Shown piece after piece: positions 36,893 through 45,868 of a stretch of DNA of 64,000 nucleotides (positions are counted from its first letter, which is position 1; every line of letters starts with the position of its first letter). This stretch comes from Ferruginibacter sp. (GTDB lineage Bacteria; Bacteroidota; Bacteroidia; Chitinophagales; Chitinophagaceae). Where the stretch lies: positions 248,001 through 312,000 of the forward strand of contig JABFRP010000005.1 of the NCBI GenBank assembly GCA_013141115.1, read 5' to 3'. The notes under the pieces were generated by a model that was given only the letters and a program-made list of their open reading frames with translations, did no database searches and was not told the DNA's origin. The translations under genes were made by a program, and so were the position numbers.

Positions 36893-38383
36893 TTACTTTT
36901 TTGGATTTCTCAACTTACTGTTTTTTGCACTGTATGCAAAGTAGATAATAAATCCTATTGCAAGCCATCCAAATAAGCGCAACCAGTTAGTCCATCCCAA
37001 GCCCAATATCATTGCGGCACAAACTACAATGCCAAGTATTGGAACTAATGGAACCCATGGTGTTTTAAACTGACGAGGAAGATCGGGATCCGTTTTTCTT
37101 AAAATAATAACAGCTACACAAACTAAAATAAATGCAAACAAAGTTCCGATACTTGTCATATCTCCTACAATATCTCCGGGTACAAATGCAGCAAATGCAC
37201 CAACAATAACTAAGATAATTAAATTGGCTTTGTAAGGAGTTTGAAATTTTGGATGAACAGCACTAAATTCTTTTGGTAACAAACCGTCTTTACTCATTGA
37301 GTAAAAAACACGGCTTTGACCTAAAAGCATAACGAGGATTACCGAAGAGAAACCAGCTAAAATTGCAACAGTAACTAATTTTCCCAGCCACTCATATCCC
37401 GGCATATATGTTTTGATGGCTACCACTACAGATGCTTCTTTTCCAGTTGTTCTGAAGAAGTCTACTGGTGCTAATCCAGTTAATACGTGTGCAAATAAAA
37501 TATACAACACAGTGCAAATTGCTAAAGACCCAAGAATGCCTATTGGCATAGCTTTCTTTGGACTTTTTGTTTCCTGTGCAGCAGTACTAACAGCATCAAA
37601 GCCAATGAATGCAAAGAACACTACGCCGGCAGCACCTAATATTCCCATAATGCCACCATAACTATGATTTATTCCCTGGTGATCAGTATAAGTACTTGCA
37701 GCTGGTATATATGGTGTGTGATTTTCAGCGTTAATAAATCCCCAGCCAAAAATAATTATCAAAATAACTATGGCAACTTTGGTAATTACAATAATACCAT
37801 TTACAAAAGCAGATTCCTGAGTTCCTTTTATCAACAATAAACTTAATAATGCCACAATACCAAATGCAGGCACATTCATTATACCCGTATGCACAACACC
37901 GGCGGCATCAGGAATAGAATGTTCAAAAGGCGAGTGGCACCATTCATATGCTATCGCTTTCCAATGTAAAACATTAACCAATAAATTATTTAAATATTCA
38001 CTCCATGCAATGCCTACTGTTGCAGCACCTACTGCATACTCCAATACTAAATCCCAACCAATTATCCATGCCAGTAATTCACCCATGGTAGCGTAAGTAT
38101 AAGTATATGCACTTCCTGAAATAGGAATGGAAGAAGATAGTTCCGCATAACATAATCCTGCCAAAGCACATCCAATAGCTGCTACAATAAATCCTATAGT
38201 TACTGAAGGACCTGCATTTTGTGCAGCAGCAGCAGCAGTTCTAACAAACAAACCGGCACCAATAATAGCACCAATACCAAGTGCCACTAATGAACCGGCA
38301 CTAAGCGTTCGCTTTAACCCTTTTTCAGAATCACCAGCTTCGGCCATTAAAGCGTCAATTGGCTTTTTTACAAATAAACTCAT
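36893..38383 (-). CDS. APC family amino acid permease
   Basis: The 496-residue protein has about 12 hydrophobic helices. The N-terminal GIGAIIGAGLFV motif (about 36-47) is the substrate-binding unwound helix of the APC family; FFAFIGFDAVSTAAQETKSPKKAMP (helix 6 region) and QSRVFYSMSKDGLLPK are further family signatures. These point to the cationic amino acid transporter/YfnA-like branch. The substrate is unknown. The gene is monocistronic. Confidence 0.93.
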   Translation of the reverse strand: MSLFVKKPIDALMAEAGDSEKGLKRTLSAGSLVALGIGAIIGAGLFVRTAAAAAQNAGPSVTIGFIVAAIGCALAGLCYAELSSSIPISGSAYTYTYATMGELLAWIIGWDLVLEYAVGAATVGIAWSEYLNNLLVNVLHWKAIAYEWCHSPFEHSIPDAAGVVHTGIMNVPAFGIVALLSLLLIKGTQESAFVNGIIVITKVAIVILIIIFGWGFINAENHTPYIPAASTYTDHQGINHSYGGIMGILGAAGVVFFAFIGFDAVSTAAQETKSPKKAMPIGILGSLAICTVLYILFAHVLTGLAPVDFFRTTGKEASVVVAIKTYMPGYEWLGKLVTVAILAGFSSVILVMLLGQSRVFYSMSKDGLLPKEFSAVHPKFQTPYKANLIILVIVGAFAAFVPGDIVGDMTSIGTLFAFILVCVAVIILRKTDPDLPRQFKTPWVPLVPILGIVVCAAMILGLGWTNWLRLFGWLAIGFIIYFAYSAKNSKLRNPKK

Positions 38384-38520
38384 ATTGTTAGTTGGTTTTA
38401 GTGAAAATGAATTGGAAAAATAAGCAATAAATTTTTAAAAACGCAACCAGCCATACTTTTTTATAAGCTGCAAGTGATTAACAGGTTTTAATATTATATT
38501 GCGTCACTAAATGTTATGCA

Positions 38521-39786
38521 ATGGAAATAACACAGCAGCCAACAAAAAAAAGCAGGCTTACATTATATATTCTGATAGCTATGGTGCTGGGGATTTTGGT
38601 TGGCTATTATGTTAATGAAAATTATAATCCTGATACAAGAAAAGCTTTTGCTGATAATGCCAAACTGCTTACCACCATCTTTTTAAGAATGGTACAAATG
38701 ATTATTGCACCAATTGTGTTTGCAACCCTGGTGGTGGGTATTGCCAAATTAGGCGATATGAAAACAGTGGGCAGGGTTGGTGGTAAAGCAATGCTTTGGT
38801 TTATCACAGCCTCTTTGGTTTCGTTAGGCTTGGGTTTGATATTAGTAAATATTTTTAAGCCGGGTGTGGGTGCAGATATTTCCAATACCGACATGGCATC
38901 AGTAAAAGATCTGTTAGAAAAATCGCAGGGCTTTTCGTTACAAAAATTTGTAGAGCATGTTGTACCACGCAGTGTAATAGAAGCAATGGCTACCAATGAG
39001 ATTTTACAGCTGGTGGTATTTTCTGTTTTCTTTGGTATTGCATTAACGGCAGTAGGCAAAAAAGGAGAACCGATCATTAATGCTTTAGATGCTCTTGCAC
39101 ATATTGTTTTAAAAATGGTTACTTATGTAATGTACCTTGCTCCGTTGGGTGTGTTTGGTGCAATGTCGGCAGCAATTGCAAAAAATGGGTTGGGTATATT
39201 AAGCACTTTTGGAAAATATGTAGGCGAATTTTATTTAGGACTTATTATTCTTTGGGCACTGTTATTATTTGTAGGTTACTTGTTTTTAAGAAACAGGTTA
39301 CGAATATTATTGAGAAGAATTGCAAGCCCTATGTCAATTGCATTCAGTACAGCAAGCAGCGAAGCAGTATATCCCAAACTGGTAGAAGAAATGGAACGCT
39401 TTGGCTGCAATAATAAAATTGTAAGTTTTGTTTTACCATTAGGCTATTCATTTAATTTAGATGGTAGTATGATGTACATGACCTTTGCCAGTATGTTTAT
39501 TGCGCAGGCATATAATATCACCGCCATAACAGGCGATGTTAGTCAGCAAATAATTATGCTGCTGGTTTTTTTAATTACCAGCAAAGGTATTGCAGGCGTA
39601 CCACGGGCTTCGTTAGTAGTAGTTTTAGCAACGGGCGCCATGTTTGGCATACCGCCGGAAGGAGTGGGCTTGATTTTAGCCATTGATGTATTTTGCGATA
39701 TGGGCAGAACAATGACCAATGTTTTAGGCAATGCTTTGGCCACTGCCGCTGTAAGCAAATGGGAAGGACAATTAGAGCATCCGTAA
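38521..39786 (+). CDS. Dicarboxylate/amino acid:cation symporter (DAACS family)
   Basis: The 421-residue membrane protein has eight helices with two re-entrant loops. Family signatures are IAFSTASSEAVYPKLVEEM (serine-rich hairpin 1), PLGYSFNLDGSMMYMTFAS (helix 7, NLDGS replacing NMDGT) and GIAGVPRASLVVV (hairpin 2), then DVFCDMGRTMTNVLGNALA in helix 8. It imports C4-dicarboxylates or glutamate/aspartate with Na+ or H+; the Arg in GRTMTN favours an acidic substrate. It is followed 24 bases later by the DedA gene. Confidence 0.94.
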   Translation: MEITQQPTKKSRLTLYILIAMVLGILVGYYVNENYNPDTRKAFADNAKLLTTIFLRMVQMIIAPIVFATLVVGIAKLGDMKTVGRVGGKAMLWFITASLVSLGLGLILVNIFKPGVGADISNTDMASVKDLLEKSQGFSLQKFVEHVVPRSVIEAMATNEILQLVVFSVFFGIALTAVGKKGEPIINALDALAHIVLKMVTYVMYLAPLGVFGAMSAAIAKNGLGILSTFGKYVGEFYLGLIILWALLLFVGYLFLRNRLRILLRRIASPMSIAFSTASSEAVYPKLVEEMERFGCNNKIVSFVLPLGYSFNLDGSMMYMTFASMFIAQAYNITAITGDVSQQIIMLLVFLITSKGIAGVPRASLVVVLATGAMFGIPPEGVGLILAIDVFCDMGRTMTNVLGNALATAAVSKWEGQLEHP

Positions 39787-39810
39787 TAATTATTAATAAA
39801 ACCTTTATCA

Positions 39811-40557
39811 ATGCTAGATTTTATTTTTTTAGACTTTCACTGGACACAATTATTGCAACCACAATGGTATATTGAGAATGGGGGATTATGGTTATTACTT
39901 ATTGTGGTGTTTGCAGAAACAGGATTGTTTGCAGGATTTTTTTTACCGGGAGATTCTTTATTATTTGTTGCCGGTATATACGCTCATGAAATAAAGACAG
40001 ACTCCGGTATTGAACCAGGATTGGGTTACCAGTTTTTAAAATTATTTGGTTTAGATAACAATCACAGCTATTGGCTTGATCTTTTTGTGCTTGTAGGGTT
40101 AATTGCTCTAGCAGGAATATTAGGAAATGCATTAGGTTATTGGTTTGGAAAAAAATTCGGGCATGGAATGTATAATTGGAATGATCGGTGGTTCTTTAAA
40201 AAACGTTACTTGCACGAGGCGCATGATTTTTACGAAAAACATGGCGGTGGTGCCATTGTATTTGCAAGGTTTGTTCCCATCATCAGAACCTTTGCGCCAT
40301 TAATAGCCGGTATTGTGGATATGAATAAAACTAAGTTTACTTTTTATAATGTAGTAGGTTGTATTGCATGGGTTACATCTATGATATTAGGCGGTTTCTT
40401 TTTACAAAAATGGATATGGGATGCTTATCAATTCGATCTTAAAGAACATCTTGAAGTTATCGTTATTGGTATTGTTCTGGTAACTACTGCTCCAATATTC
40501 ATAAAATTATTATTTGGAAAAAAGAAAAAGCATACCGATGCAGCTTCAAAAGAATAA
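39811..40557 (+). CDS. DedA family membrane protein
   Basis: The 248 residues contain the DedA (SNARE-associated) pattern: FAETGLFAGFFLPGDSLLFVAG with the conserved Glu and PGDSLL, GNALGYWFGKKFG, and FARFVPIIRTFAPLIAGI with the F-x-R-x3-P-x-R motif. Several transmembrane and re-entrant helices are present and a Lys-rich tail ends the protein. DedA proteins flip polyprenyl phosphate or phospholipids. The end overlaps the MFS gene start by 20 bases, so translation of the two may be coupled. Confidence 0.94.
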   Translation: MLDFIFLDFHWTQLLQPQWYIENGGLWLLLIVVFAETGLFAGFFLPGDSLLFVAGIYAHEIKTDSGIEPGLGYQFLKLFGLDNNHSYWLDLFVLVGLIALAGILGNALGYWFGKKFGHGMYNWNDRWFFKKRYLHEAHDFYEKHGGGAIVFARFVPIIRTFAPLIAGIVDMNKTKFTFYNVVGCIAWVTSMILGGFFLQKWIWDAYQFDLKEHLEVIVIGIVLVTTAPIFIKLLFGKKKKHTDAASKE

Positions 40558-41794
40558 CCAATCTGTTTTTAATATTGCTGTTGTAGTAGCTGCGTTAGGA
40601 TACTTCGTTGATATTTACGATCTGCTGCTGTTTACTATTGTTAAAAAAACAAGTGTACTGGCAGTGGGAGCAACTCCGGCAACTTTATTAGTGGATAGTA
40701 CCAAGATCATCAATTGGCAAATGATAGGTCTGTTATTGGGTGGAATTATCTGGGGTGTATTGGGCGATAAAAAAGGAAGGCTCTCTGTTTTATTTGGTTC
40801 CATCATTTTGTATTCTGCTGCAAATTTTATTACGGGCTTTATTCAAACGGTTGATCAATATGCAATGTGCCGCTTTGTTGCAGGCCTTGGTTTAGCAGGC
40901 GAGTTAGGCGCTGGTATTACATTGGTAAGCGAATTGTTACCCAAAAATAAAAGAGGCATTGGCACTTCGTTGGTAGCTGGTATTGGATTGTTTGGTGCTG
41001 TTGCGGCTTATTTTACCTATCAGTTTACAGATGAGAACTGGAGACTTTGTTATAAAATTGGTGGAGGGTTGGGTATTCTTTTATTGTTTCTCCGGATAAG
41101 TGTGGCAGAATCCGGAATGTTTAACGAAGTGAAAAAATCAAATGTACAGCGGGGTAATTTTTTAATGTTCTTCAATAATGCAGAGCGCTTTAAAAAATAT
41201 TTTTTAGCAATTTTAATTGGATTGCCCACCTGGTATGTAATTGGTATTTTGGTTAATCAAAGCGACAGGTTTGGCGAAGCAATGTTTGGCAGCACTACCA
41301 TCGATTCCGGCAGATCTATAATGTTTGCCTATGCTGCTATTGCAATTGGAGATATTTTAATTGGCTTTGTAAGCCAGTATTTTAAAAGCAGAAAAAAGGC
41401 GTTACTGCTATTTTATTTTCTATGCGTACTATCTTTAATAATTTTCTTTAGTAGTGTAAATAACTCTGATACAAGGATGTATATTATCTGCAGTTTGCTG
41501 GGGTTTAGCACTGGCTTTTGGGCAATTTTTGTAACCATGGGAGCGGAGCAGTTTGGTACTAACCTTAGGGCAACTGCAGCAACTACAATTCCTAATATGG
41601 TAAGAGGTGCATTGCCTTTAATTAATTTGATGTTTCTGAATTTATTTCAAAAAAGCTGGGAATGGCCGTTAATAAAAGCCGGCATTGTTACCGGTATTGT
41701 TGTACTGATCATTACTTTTATTGCATTTTACTTTACTGAAGAAACTTTTCATAAAGATCTTAACTATACCGAAGGCGAAGAACTACTGCCTTAA
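40538..41794 (+). CDS. MFS transporter
   Basis: ATG at 40538 is preferred; the in-frame TTG at 40514 would deepen the overlap with dedA. The 418-residue protein has 12 predicted helices and the MFS loop 2-3 motif GGIIWGVLGDKKGRLSVLFGS, then GLAGELGAGITLVSELLPKNKRG, the metabolite:H+ symporter-type pattern, and GFWAIFVTMGAEQFGTNLRATAATT in helix 10. The substrate is unknown; this pattern is common in sugar or organic-acid carriers. It shares the dedA transcript and is followed 14 bases later by the GT9 gene. Confidence 0.92.
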   Translation: MQLQKNNQSVFNIAVVVAALGYFVDIYDLLLFTIVKKTSVLAVGATPATLLVDSTKIINWQMIGLLLGGIIWGVLGDKKGRLSVLFGSIILYSAANFITGFIQTVDQYAMCRFVAGLGLAGELGAGITLVSELLPKNKRGIGTSLVAGIGLFGAVAAYFTYQFTDENWRLCYKIGGGLGILLLFLRISVAESGMFNEVKKSNVQRGNFLMFFNNAERFKKYFLAILIGLPTWYVIGILVNQSDRFGEAMFGSTTIDSGRSIMFAYAAIAIGDILIGFVSQYFKSRKKALLLFYFLCVLSLIIFFSSVNNSDTRMYIICSLLGFSTGFWAIFVTMGAEQFGTNLRATAATTIPNMVRGALPLINLMFLNLFQKSWEWPLIKAGIVTGIVVLIITFIAFYFTEETFHKDLNYTEGEELLP

Positions 41795-41808
41795 TAATAA
41801 AACCAGCT

Positions 41809-42807
41809 GTGGCAAAAATCCTCATTATACGATTCTCTTCCATTGGCGATATTGTGTTAACCACGCCGGTAGTGCGTTGCCTGCGTAAGCAATTGCCTGA
41901 TGCCGAAATTCATTTTTTAACCAAGCAATCTTACCGGTCAATTGTAGCCTCCAATCCTTATATAGATAAGATTCATACACTGGGCGATAGTTTTGAGTTG
42001 ATGTTACATGAATTAAAAACGGAGGAGTATGATTACATTATCGATTTGCATCACAATCTTCGCACACTCCGAATAAAAAGAGTTTTAAAAAATGTAAAAG
42101 CATTTTCATTTGATAAACTGAATATCAAAAAATTCATTTATACCAATTTTAAAATTAATACCCTACCTGAAAAACATATTGTGGACAGGAACCTTGAAAC
42201 GGTAGCATCGCTGGGTATAGTGAATGATGGATTGGGATTAGATTATTTTATTCCTGAAAAAGATACCATTACACAAAAAGATTTACCGGCATCGCACATG
42301 CTGGGTTATATTGCTGTAGTAATTGGCGCTGCATTGGCTACTAAAAAATTGCCCTTACATAAATTAAAAGAACTGTGTACTGCTATAAAACATCCCATTA
42401 TTTTATTGGGCGATAAAGGGGATCAGGAAGAAGGACAGGCTATTGCAGCATCCGACGATATTAAAATTTATAATGCCTGCGGTAAATTTAATTTGAATGA
42501 ATCTGCAGATCTGTTGCGTGGCGCTAAATTAGTCATCACTCATGATACCGGGTTAATGCATATTGCTGCAGCATTGCAAAAGCCTGTCATTTCTATCTGG
42601 GGAAATACAGTTCCTGCATTCGGCATGTATCCTTATTATGGTAAACTATCTGCACAACATTTTGATGTGGTGGAGATAAATAAATTATGGTGCCGGCCCT
42701 GTAGTAAAATTGGATATAAAAAATGCCCGAAAGGCCATTTTAAGTGTATGGAATTAATTGCTGTTAATGATATTGTAAATATGGTAACTTGTCAATTGAG
42801 TAAGTAA
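41809..42807 (+). CDS. Glycosyltransferase family 9 (heptosyltransferase-like)
   Basis: The 332-residue protein starts at GTG 41809 (VAKILIIRFSSIGDIVLTTP, typical of GT9). It has the two Rossmann domains of GT-B enzymes and the donor-binding block HDTGLMHIAAALQKPVISIWG. The C-terminal Cys cluster (LWCRPCSKIGYKKCPKGHFKC) is common in Bacteroidota GT9 proteins. GT9 enzymes add heptose or other sugars to the inner core of lipopolysaccharide on the cytoplasmic face of the inner membrane. No other LPS genes adjoin it. Confidence 0.93.
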   Translation: MAKILIIRFSSIGDIVLTTPVVRCLRKQLPDAEIHFLTKQSYRSIVASNPYIDKIHTLGDSFELMLHELKTEEYDYIIDLHHNLRTLRIKRVLKNVKAFSFDKLNIKKFIYTNFKINTLPEKHIVDRNLETVASLGIVNDGLGLDYFIPEKDTITQKDLPASHMLGYIAVVIGAALATKKLPLHKLKELCTAIKHPIILLGDKGDQEEGQAIAASDDIKIYNACGKFNLNESADLLRGAKLVITHDTGLMHIAAALQKPVISIWGNTVPAFGMYPYYGKLSAQHFDVVEINKLWCRPCSKIGYKKCPKGHFKCMELIAVNDIVNMVTCQLSK

Positions 42808-42846
42808 TAATTTTTGTTGATTTGAGTTTTACAGTAACAGTCTATT

Positions 42847-43416
42847 ATGAAGCAGCTTATTTTCCTTGTTTTTCTATTTACAAATTTGTCTGCATTAGCA
42901 CAGGTAAACTTAACTGTAAAATGGGCACAGCATATTCCTTCCGCCAACAGCGATACAATTTATTACAATTCCACTCAAAAATTAAAATGGCCCGATTTTA
43001 AAGGTAAACCAGGTTTGCCCCATGAGGCTTTAGCGGTTACCTCTTCCGGTTTTGGTTATATGGCTACTATGCAATACAGAAATGGAAAAACAAATGTTGC
43101 CATTTCTGTTTTTTGTTATTTCAGTAAAAAAAGTTCATGGGTTAGGGCTGGCAAAGAATCTGATTATGCTTTAACACATGAGCAACATCATTTTGATGTG
43201 ACCTATATTGTAACGAATTTATTTATCGAAAAATTAAAGACAACTAAATTTACTTCAAACAATTATGGCCAATTATTAGAAAATTTATATGCTGAAAGCT
43301 GCCGGGAGCTGGAGAAGATGCAGAACGAGTATGATGGCCAAACTAAAAACGGGCAATTAAAAAATGTTCAGGCCAGGTGGAACGAAAAAATTGAAAAACA
43401 ACTAAGCTTTTTGTAA
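42847..43416 (+). CDS. DUF922-like exported protein with HExxH motif
   Basis: The 189 residues begin with a signal peptide (about 1-19, ending ALAQ). The mature part has LKWPDFKGKPGLPHEALAVTSSG, the opening typical of DUF922, and LTHEQHHFDV with His111-Glu112-x-x-His115, a zinc metallopeptidase-type motif. C-terminal helices contain YAESCRELEKMQNEYD. DUF922 proteins are predicted secreted zinc proteases; activity here is inferred from the motif alone. It is 39 bases after the GT9 gene on the same strand. Confidence 0.82.
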   Translation: MKQLIFLVFLFTNLSALAQVNLTVKWAQHIPSANSDTIYYNSTQKLKWPDFKGKPGLPHEALAVTSSGFGYMATMQYRNGKTNVAISVFCYFSKKSSWVRAGKESDYALTHEQHHFDVTYIVTNLFIEKLKTTKFTSNNYGQLLENLYAESCRELEKMQNEYDGQTKNGQLKNVQARWNEKIEKQLSFL

Positions 43417-43426
43417 TTGCATCGGC

Positions 43427-45304
43427 TTACGATTTTACTACCAGTACGGGGATGGTTAAATTATGCCGTACTGCATTTACTGTTTCTCCATAAATAAAAT
43501 CTTTTATGCCGGTATGTCCGTGGGCACCAATCACCAGCATATCTGCATTGCTTTCATTTACAATACGCACTATCTCTTTAACCCTGTTACGAAAGCCAAT
43601 TTTACCTTCTGTTTTATAACCCCGTTCTTTTAACTGCCGCACATAAAATTCTATCTGTTCGGTATCTTTTATAGTTTCAAAATCATCACTGTCCTGGCCT
43701 AATAATTTAGCAGAAGCACTTTCTACAATATGCAGCAGCACATAAGTAGTATTCTCTTTTCCCTGGCCAATGGCATATGCTAAAAGTTTCTCATCGTTTG
43801 CAGTATAATCTAATGCCACTGCAATTTTATTAAAGGTGGGAATAACAAGATTTTTTATCGTGTTTGCCTCTGTGTGCATCTGTATCGAAATAAACTTTTT
43901 GTTTTTTGCCAACAAGGGGTGAAGGATAATGTATAATAACAAAGCTGCAAAAAATATTCCAAGCAGTATCAAAATTATTTTTGCTAATGTATTATCTCCT
44001 TCAAACACACCGGATGCCTCATTGATCAGCATTTTTAAGTTAAGTGAAATTAACACAGCTGCAATAACCCAGGCAGCTACTTGTGTTAAGGGTTTTACGG
44101 CAAAACTGCCCATCGTTTTTTTATCACTAACAAAATGAATTAATGGTATAATGGCAAAACCTAATTGTAAACTTAAAATAACCTGGCTGAATATAAGCAG
44201 GGCATCTACATTGTTTTCGCCATAAACGGCAATAACAATGAGTGCAGGAATAATGGCAAGTAATCTTGTTATTAAGCGGCGAAGCATTGGATTGATACGC
44301 AGGCTTAAATACCCTTCCATAATTATTTGTCCGGCTAATGTACCGGTAACTGTACTGCTTTGTCCGGCAGCAATTAATGCTACTGCAAAAAGTATAGGAG
44401 CAGTGTTACCTAAAAAGCCCGGCAGCAAACGATGAGCTTCTTTTATTTCTGCAACATTAGAATTACCTGTTTTAAAAAAAACTGTTGCTGCTAAAATTAA
44501 AATGGCAGCATTAACTAAAAAGGCAATGTTTAATGCAATAGTACTGTCTATGCGGTTGAACTTTAAGGCCTGTTTAATCCCTTCTTCTGTGCGGTCAATT
44601 TTTCTGGTTTGTACCAATGCCGAATGCAGGTATAAATTATGTGGCATTACAGTGGCGCCAATAATTCCTATGGCAATATATAAAGCCTCCTCCGTTGGAA
44701 ATGTTGGAATAAAACCTTTTGCCACTTCTGCAAGAATGGGTTTTGCCAGAATAATTTCAATTAAAAAAGAAATGGCGACAATTGCAACCAACGCAATAAT
44801 AAAAGCCTCCATTTTACGCATACCTAATTTCTGTAGGTATAGTAAAAGAAATGTATCTAATACGGTTAAAGAAACGCCCCATATTAAAGGCAATCCCGTA
44901 AGTAATTGTAAACCTATTGCCATGCCCAGTACTTCGGCAAGGTCGGTAGCTGCAATGGCAATTTCTGCCAAAAACCAAAGTGCATAATTTACAGGTTGGG
45001 GATAAGCTTCCCGGTTGGCCTGTGCTAAATCTCTTCTTCTTACAATACCCAACCTTGCTGATAAACCTTGTAATAACAGCGCCATAAGATTACTCATCAA
45101 CAAAACCCAAACCAGTGAATAGCCAAATTTGCTGCCACCGGCCAAATCTGTAGCCCAATTACCGGGATCCATATAACCTACACTTACCAGATAGGCGGGC
45201 CCTAAAAAAGAGAATATTTTTTTCCAGCCAATTTTCTTTTTTGTGGTGTCTATTGTTTCGTGTACTTCACTTAACGAAGTAGTGTTGGGCGCATTCCTTC
45301 TCAT
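43427..45304 (-). CDS. Nramp divalent-metal transporter fused to a UspA domain
   Basis: The 625-residue protein has an Nramp membrane part (about 1-470) with the metal-site motifs DPGNWATDLAGG (about 46-57) and MPHNLYLHSALVQTR (about 220), and GQSSTVTGTLAGQIIMEGYL. It ends in a cytoplasmic UspA domain (about 487-625: KIAVALDYTANDEKLLAYA, VIGAHGHTGIKDFIYGE). In the UspA ATP loop (Gx2Gx9G[S/T]) the last position is Glu instead of Ser/Thr. Nramp imports Mn2+ or Fe2+ with protons. The UspA part may sense ATP or stress. The promoter overlaps a DtxR/MntR-type palindrome, which fits metal control. Confidence 0.95.
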   Translation of the reverse strand: MRRNAPNTTSLSEVHETIDTTKKKIGWKKIFSFLGPAYLVSVGYMDPGNWATDLAGGSKFGYSLVWVLLMSNLMALLLQGLSARLGIVRRRDLAQANREAYPQPVNYALWFLAEIAIAATDLAEVLGMAIGLQLLTGLPLIWGVSLTVLDTFLLLYLQKLGMRKMEAFIIALVAIVAISFLIEIILAKPILAEVAKGFIPTFPTEEALYIAIGIIGATVMPHNLYLHSALVQTRKIDRTEEGIKQALKFNRIDSTIALNIAFLVNAAILILAATVFFKTGNSNVAEIKEAHRLLPGFLGNTAPILFAVALIAAGQSSTVTGTLAGQIIMEGYLSLRINPMLRRLITRLLAIIPALIVIAVYGENNVDALLIFSQVILSLQLGFAIIPLIHFVSDKKTMGSFAVKPLTQVAAWVIAAVLISLNLKMLINEASGVFEGDNTLAKIILILLGIFFAALLLYIILHPLLAKNKKFISIQMHTEANTIKNLVIPTFNKIAVALDYTANDEKLLAYAIGQGKENTTYVLLHIVESASAKLLGQDSDDFETIKDTEQIEFYVRQLKERGYKTEGKIGFRNRVKEIVRIVNESNADMLVIGAHGHTGIKDFIYGETVNAVRHNLTIPVLVVKS

Positions 45305-45333
45305 TTACCTCAATACAATTTATTTTTATAAAA

Positions 45334-45353
45334 CAAATTTAGGTAAACCTAAA
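45334..45353 (-). promoter_or_regulatory. MntR/DtxR-like operator overlapping the Nramp -7 element
   Basis: TTTAGGTAAACCTAAA (45338-45353) has two 7-bp arms around AA. On the minus strand TAAATTTG (45341-45334) matches the Bacteroidota -7 box and shares bases with the palindrome. The ATG of the Nramp-UspA gene is 30 bases downstream. Confidence 0.6.
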
Positions 45354-45447
45354 AAAATAATTAGGATTTACAAAATAAATTATCTGGCCAGATGCTATTA
45401 CAGTCTTGTTTTAGCTTTTTTGCCCTTATAAATTCTTTTATTGCCCG

Positions 45448-45455
45448 TAAATTTG
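45448..45455 (+). promoter_or_regulatory. Putative -7 promoter element TAAATTTG of the RidA-like gene
   Basis: TAAATTTG matches the -7 consensus 17 bases before the ATG at 45473. The nearest TTTG upstream (45419-45422) is 25 bases away, longer than usual. Confidence 0.35.
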
Positions 45456-45472
45456 AGGATCATACAAACGTT

Positions 45473-45856
45473 ATGCATAAAAAAATAAGTTCAGGTTCGC
45501 CCTGGGAGGATATTGTAGGATACAGCAGGGCTGTACGTGTGGGTAATATTATAGAAGTAGCGGGTACAACTGCTATGGATGGCGATGTATTGATTGGCAA
45601 AGGAGATATTTATAAGCAGACTGTATTTGTGATAAAAAAAATGGAAGCTGCCTTAATTGAAGCCGGCGCATCTTTAAATGATGTGGTACGCACAAGAATG
45701 TTTGTAACAGATATTTCGCAATGGGAAGCTGTAGGCAAAGCACATGGAGAATTTTTTAAGAGCATAAAACCCGTTGCCACAATGGTGGAGGTAAGTCGCC
45801 TGATTAACGATGACTTGCTTATTGAAATTGAAATGACAGCAATAATTGAAATTTAA
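45473..45856 (+). CDS. RidA-like (YjgF/YER057c) protein lacking the catalytic Arg
   Basis: The frame is open upstream, but ATG at 45473 (MHKKISSGSPWED) gives the normal family length of 127 residues. Signatures are VRVGNIIEVAGTTAM, VVRTRMFVTDISQW and the C-terminal VEVSRLINDDLLIEIEMTAII. RidA proteins hydrolyse reactive enamine/imine intermediates, using an Arg in a P-x-R-[ST]-x-V motif; here the block reads KPVATMVEV, with Ala in the Arg place. The protein may therefore belong to a Rid subgroup with another function. It is 12 bases before the CYTH gene. Confidence 0.88.
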   Translation: MHKKISSGSPWEDIVGYSRAVRVGNIIEVAGTTAMDGDVLIGKGDIYKQTVFVIKKMEAALIEAGASLNDVVRTRMFVTDISQWEAVGKAHGEFFKSIKPVATMVEVSRLINDDLLIEIEMTAIIEI

Positions 45857-45868
45857 AAAATAAAATAG

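Noticed and set aside
44502..44987. A 161-codon open frame on the plus strand opposite the Nramp gene
   Set aside because: It mirrors hydrophobic helices of Nramp on the other strand; composition is typical of antisense frames and no family fits.
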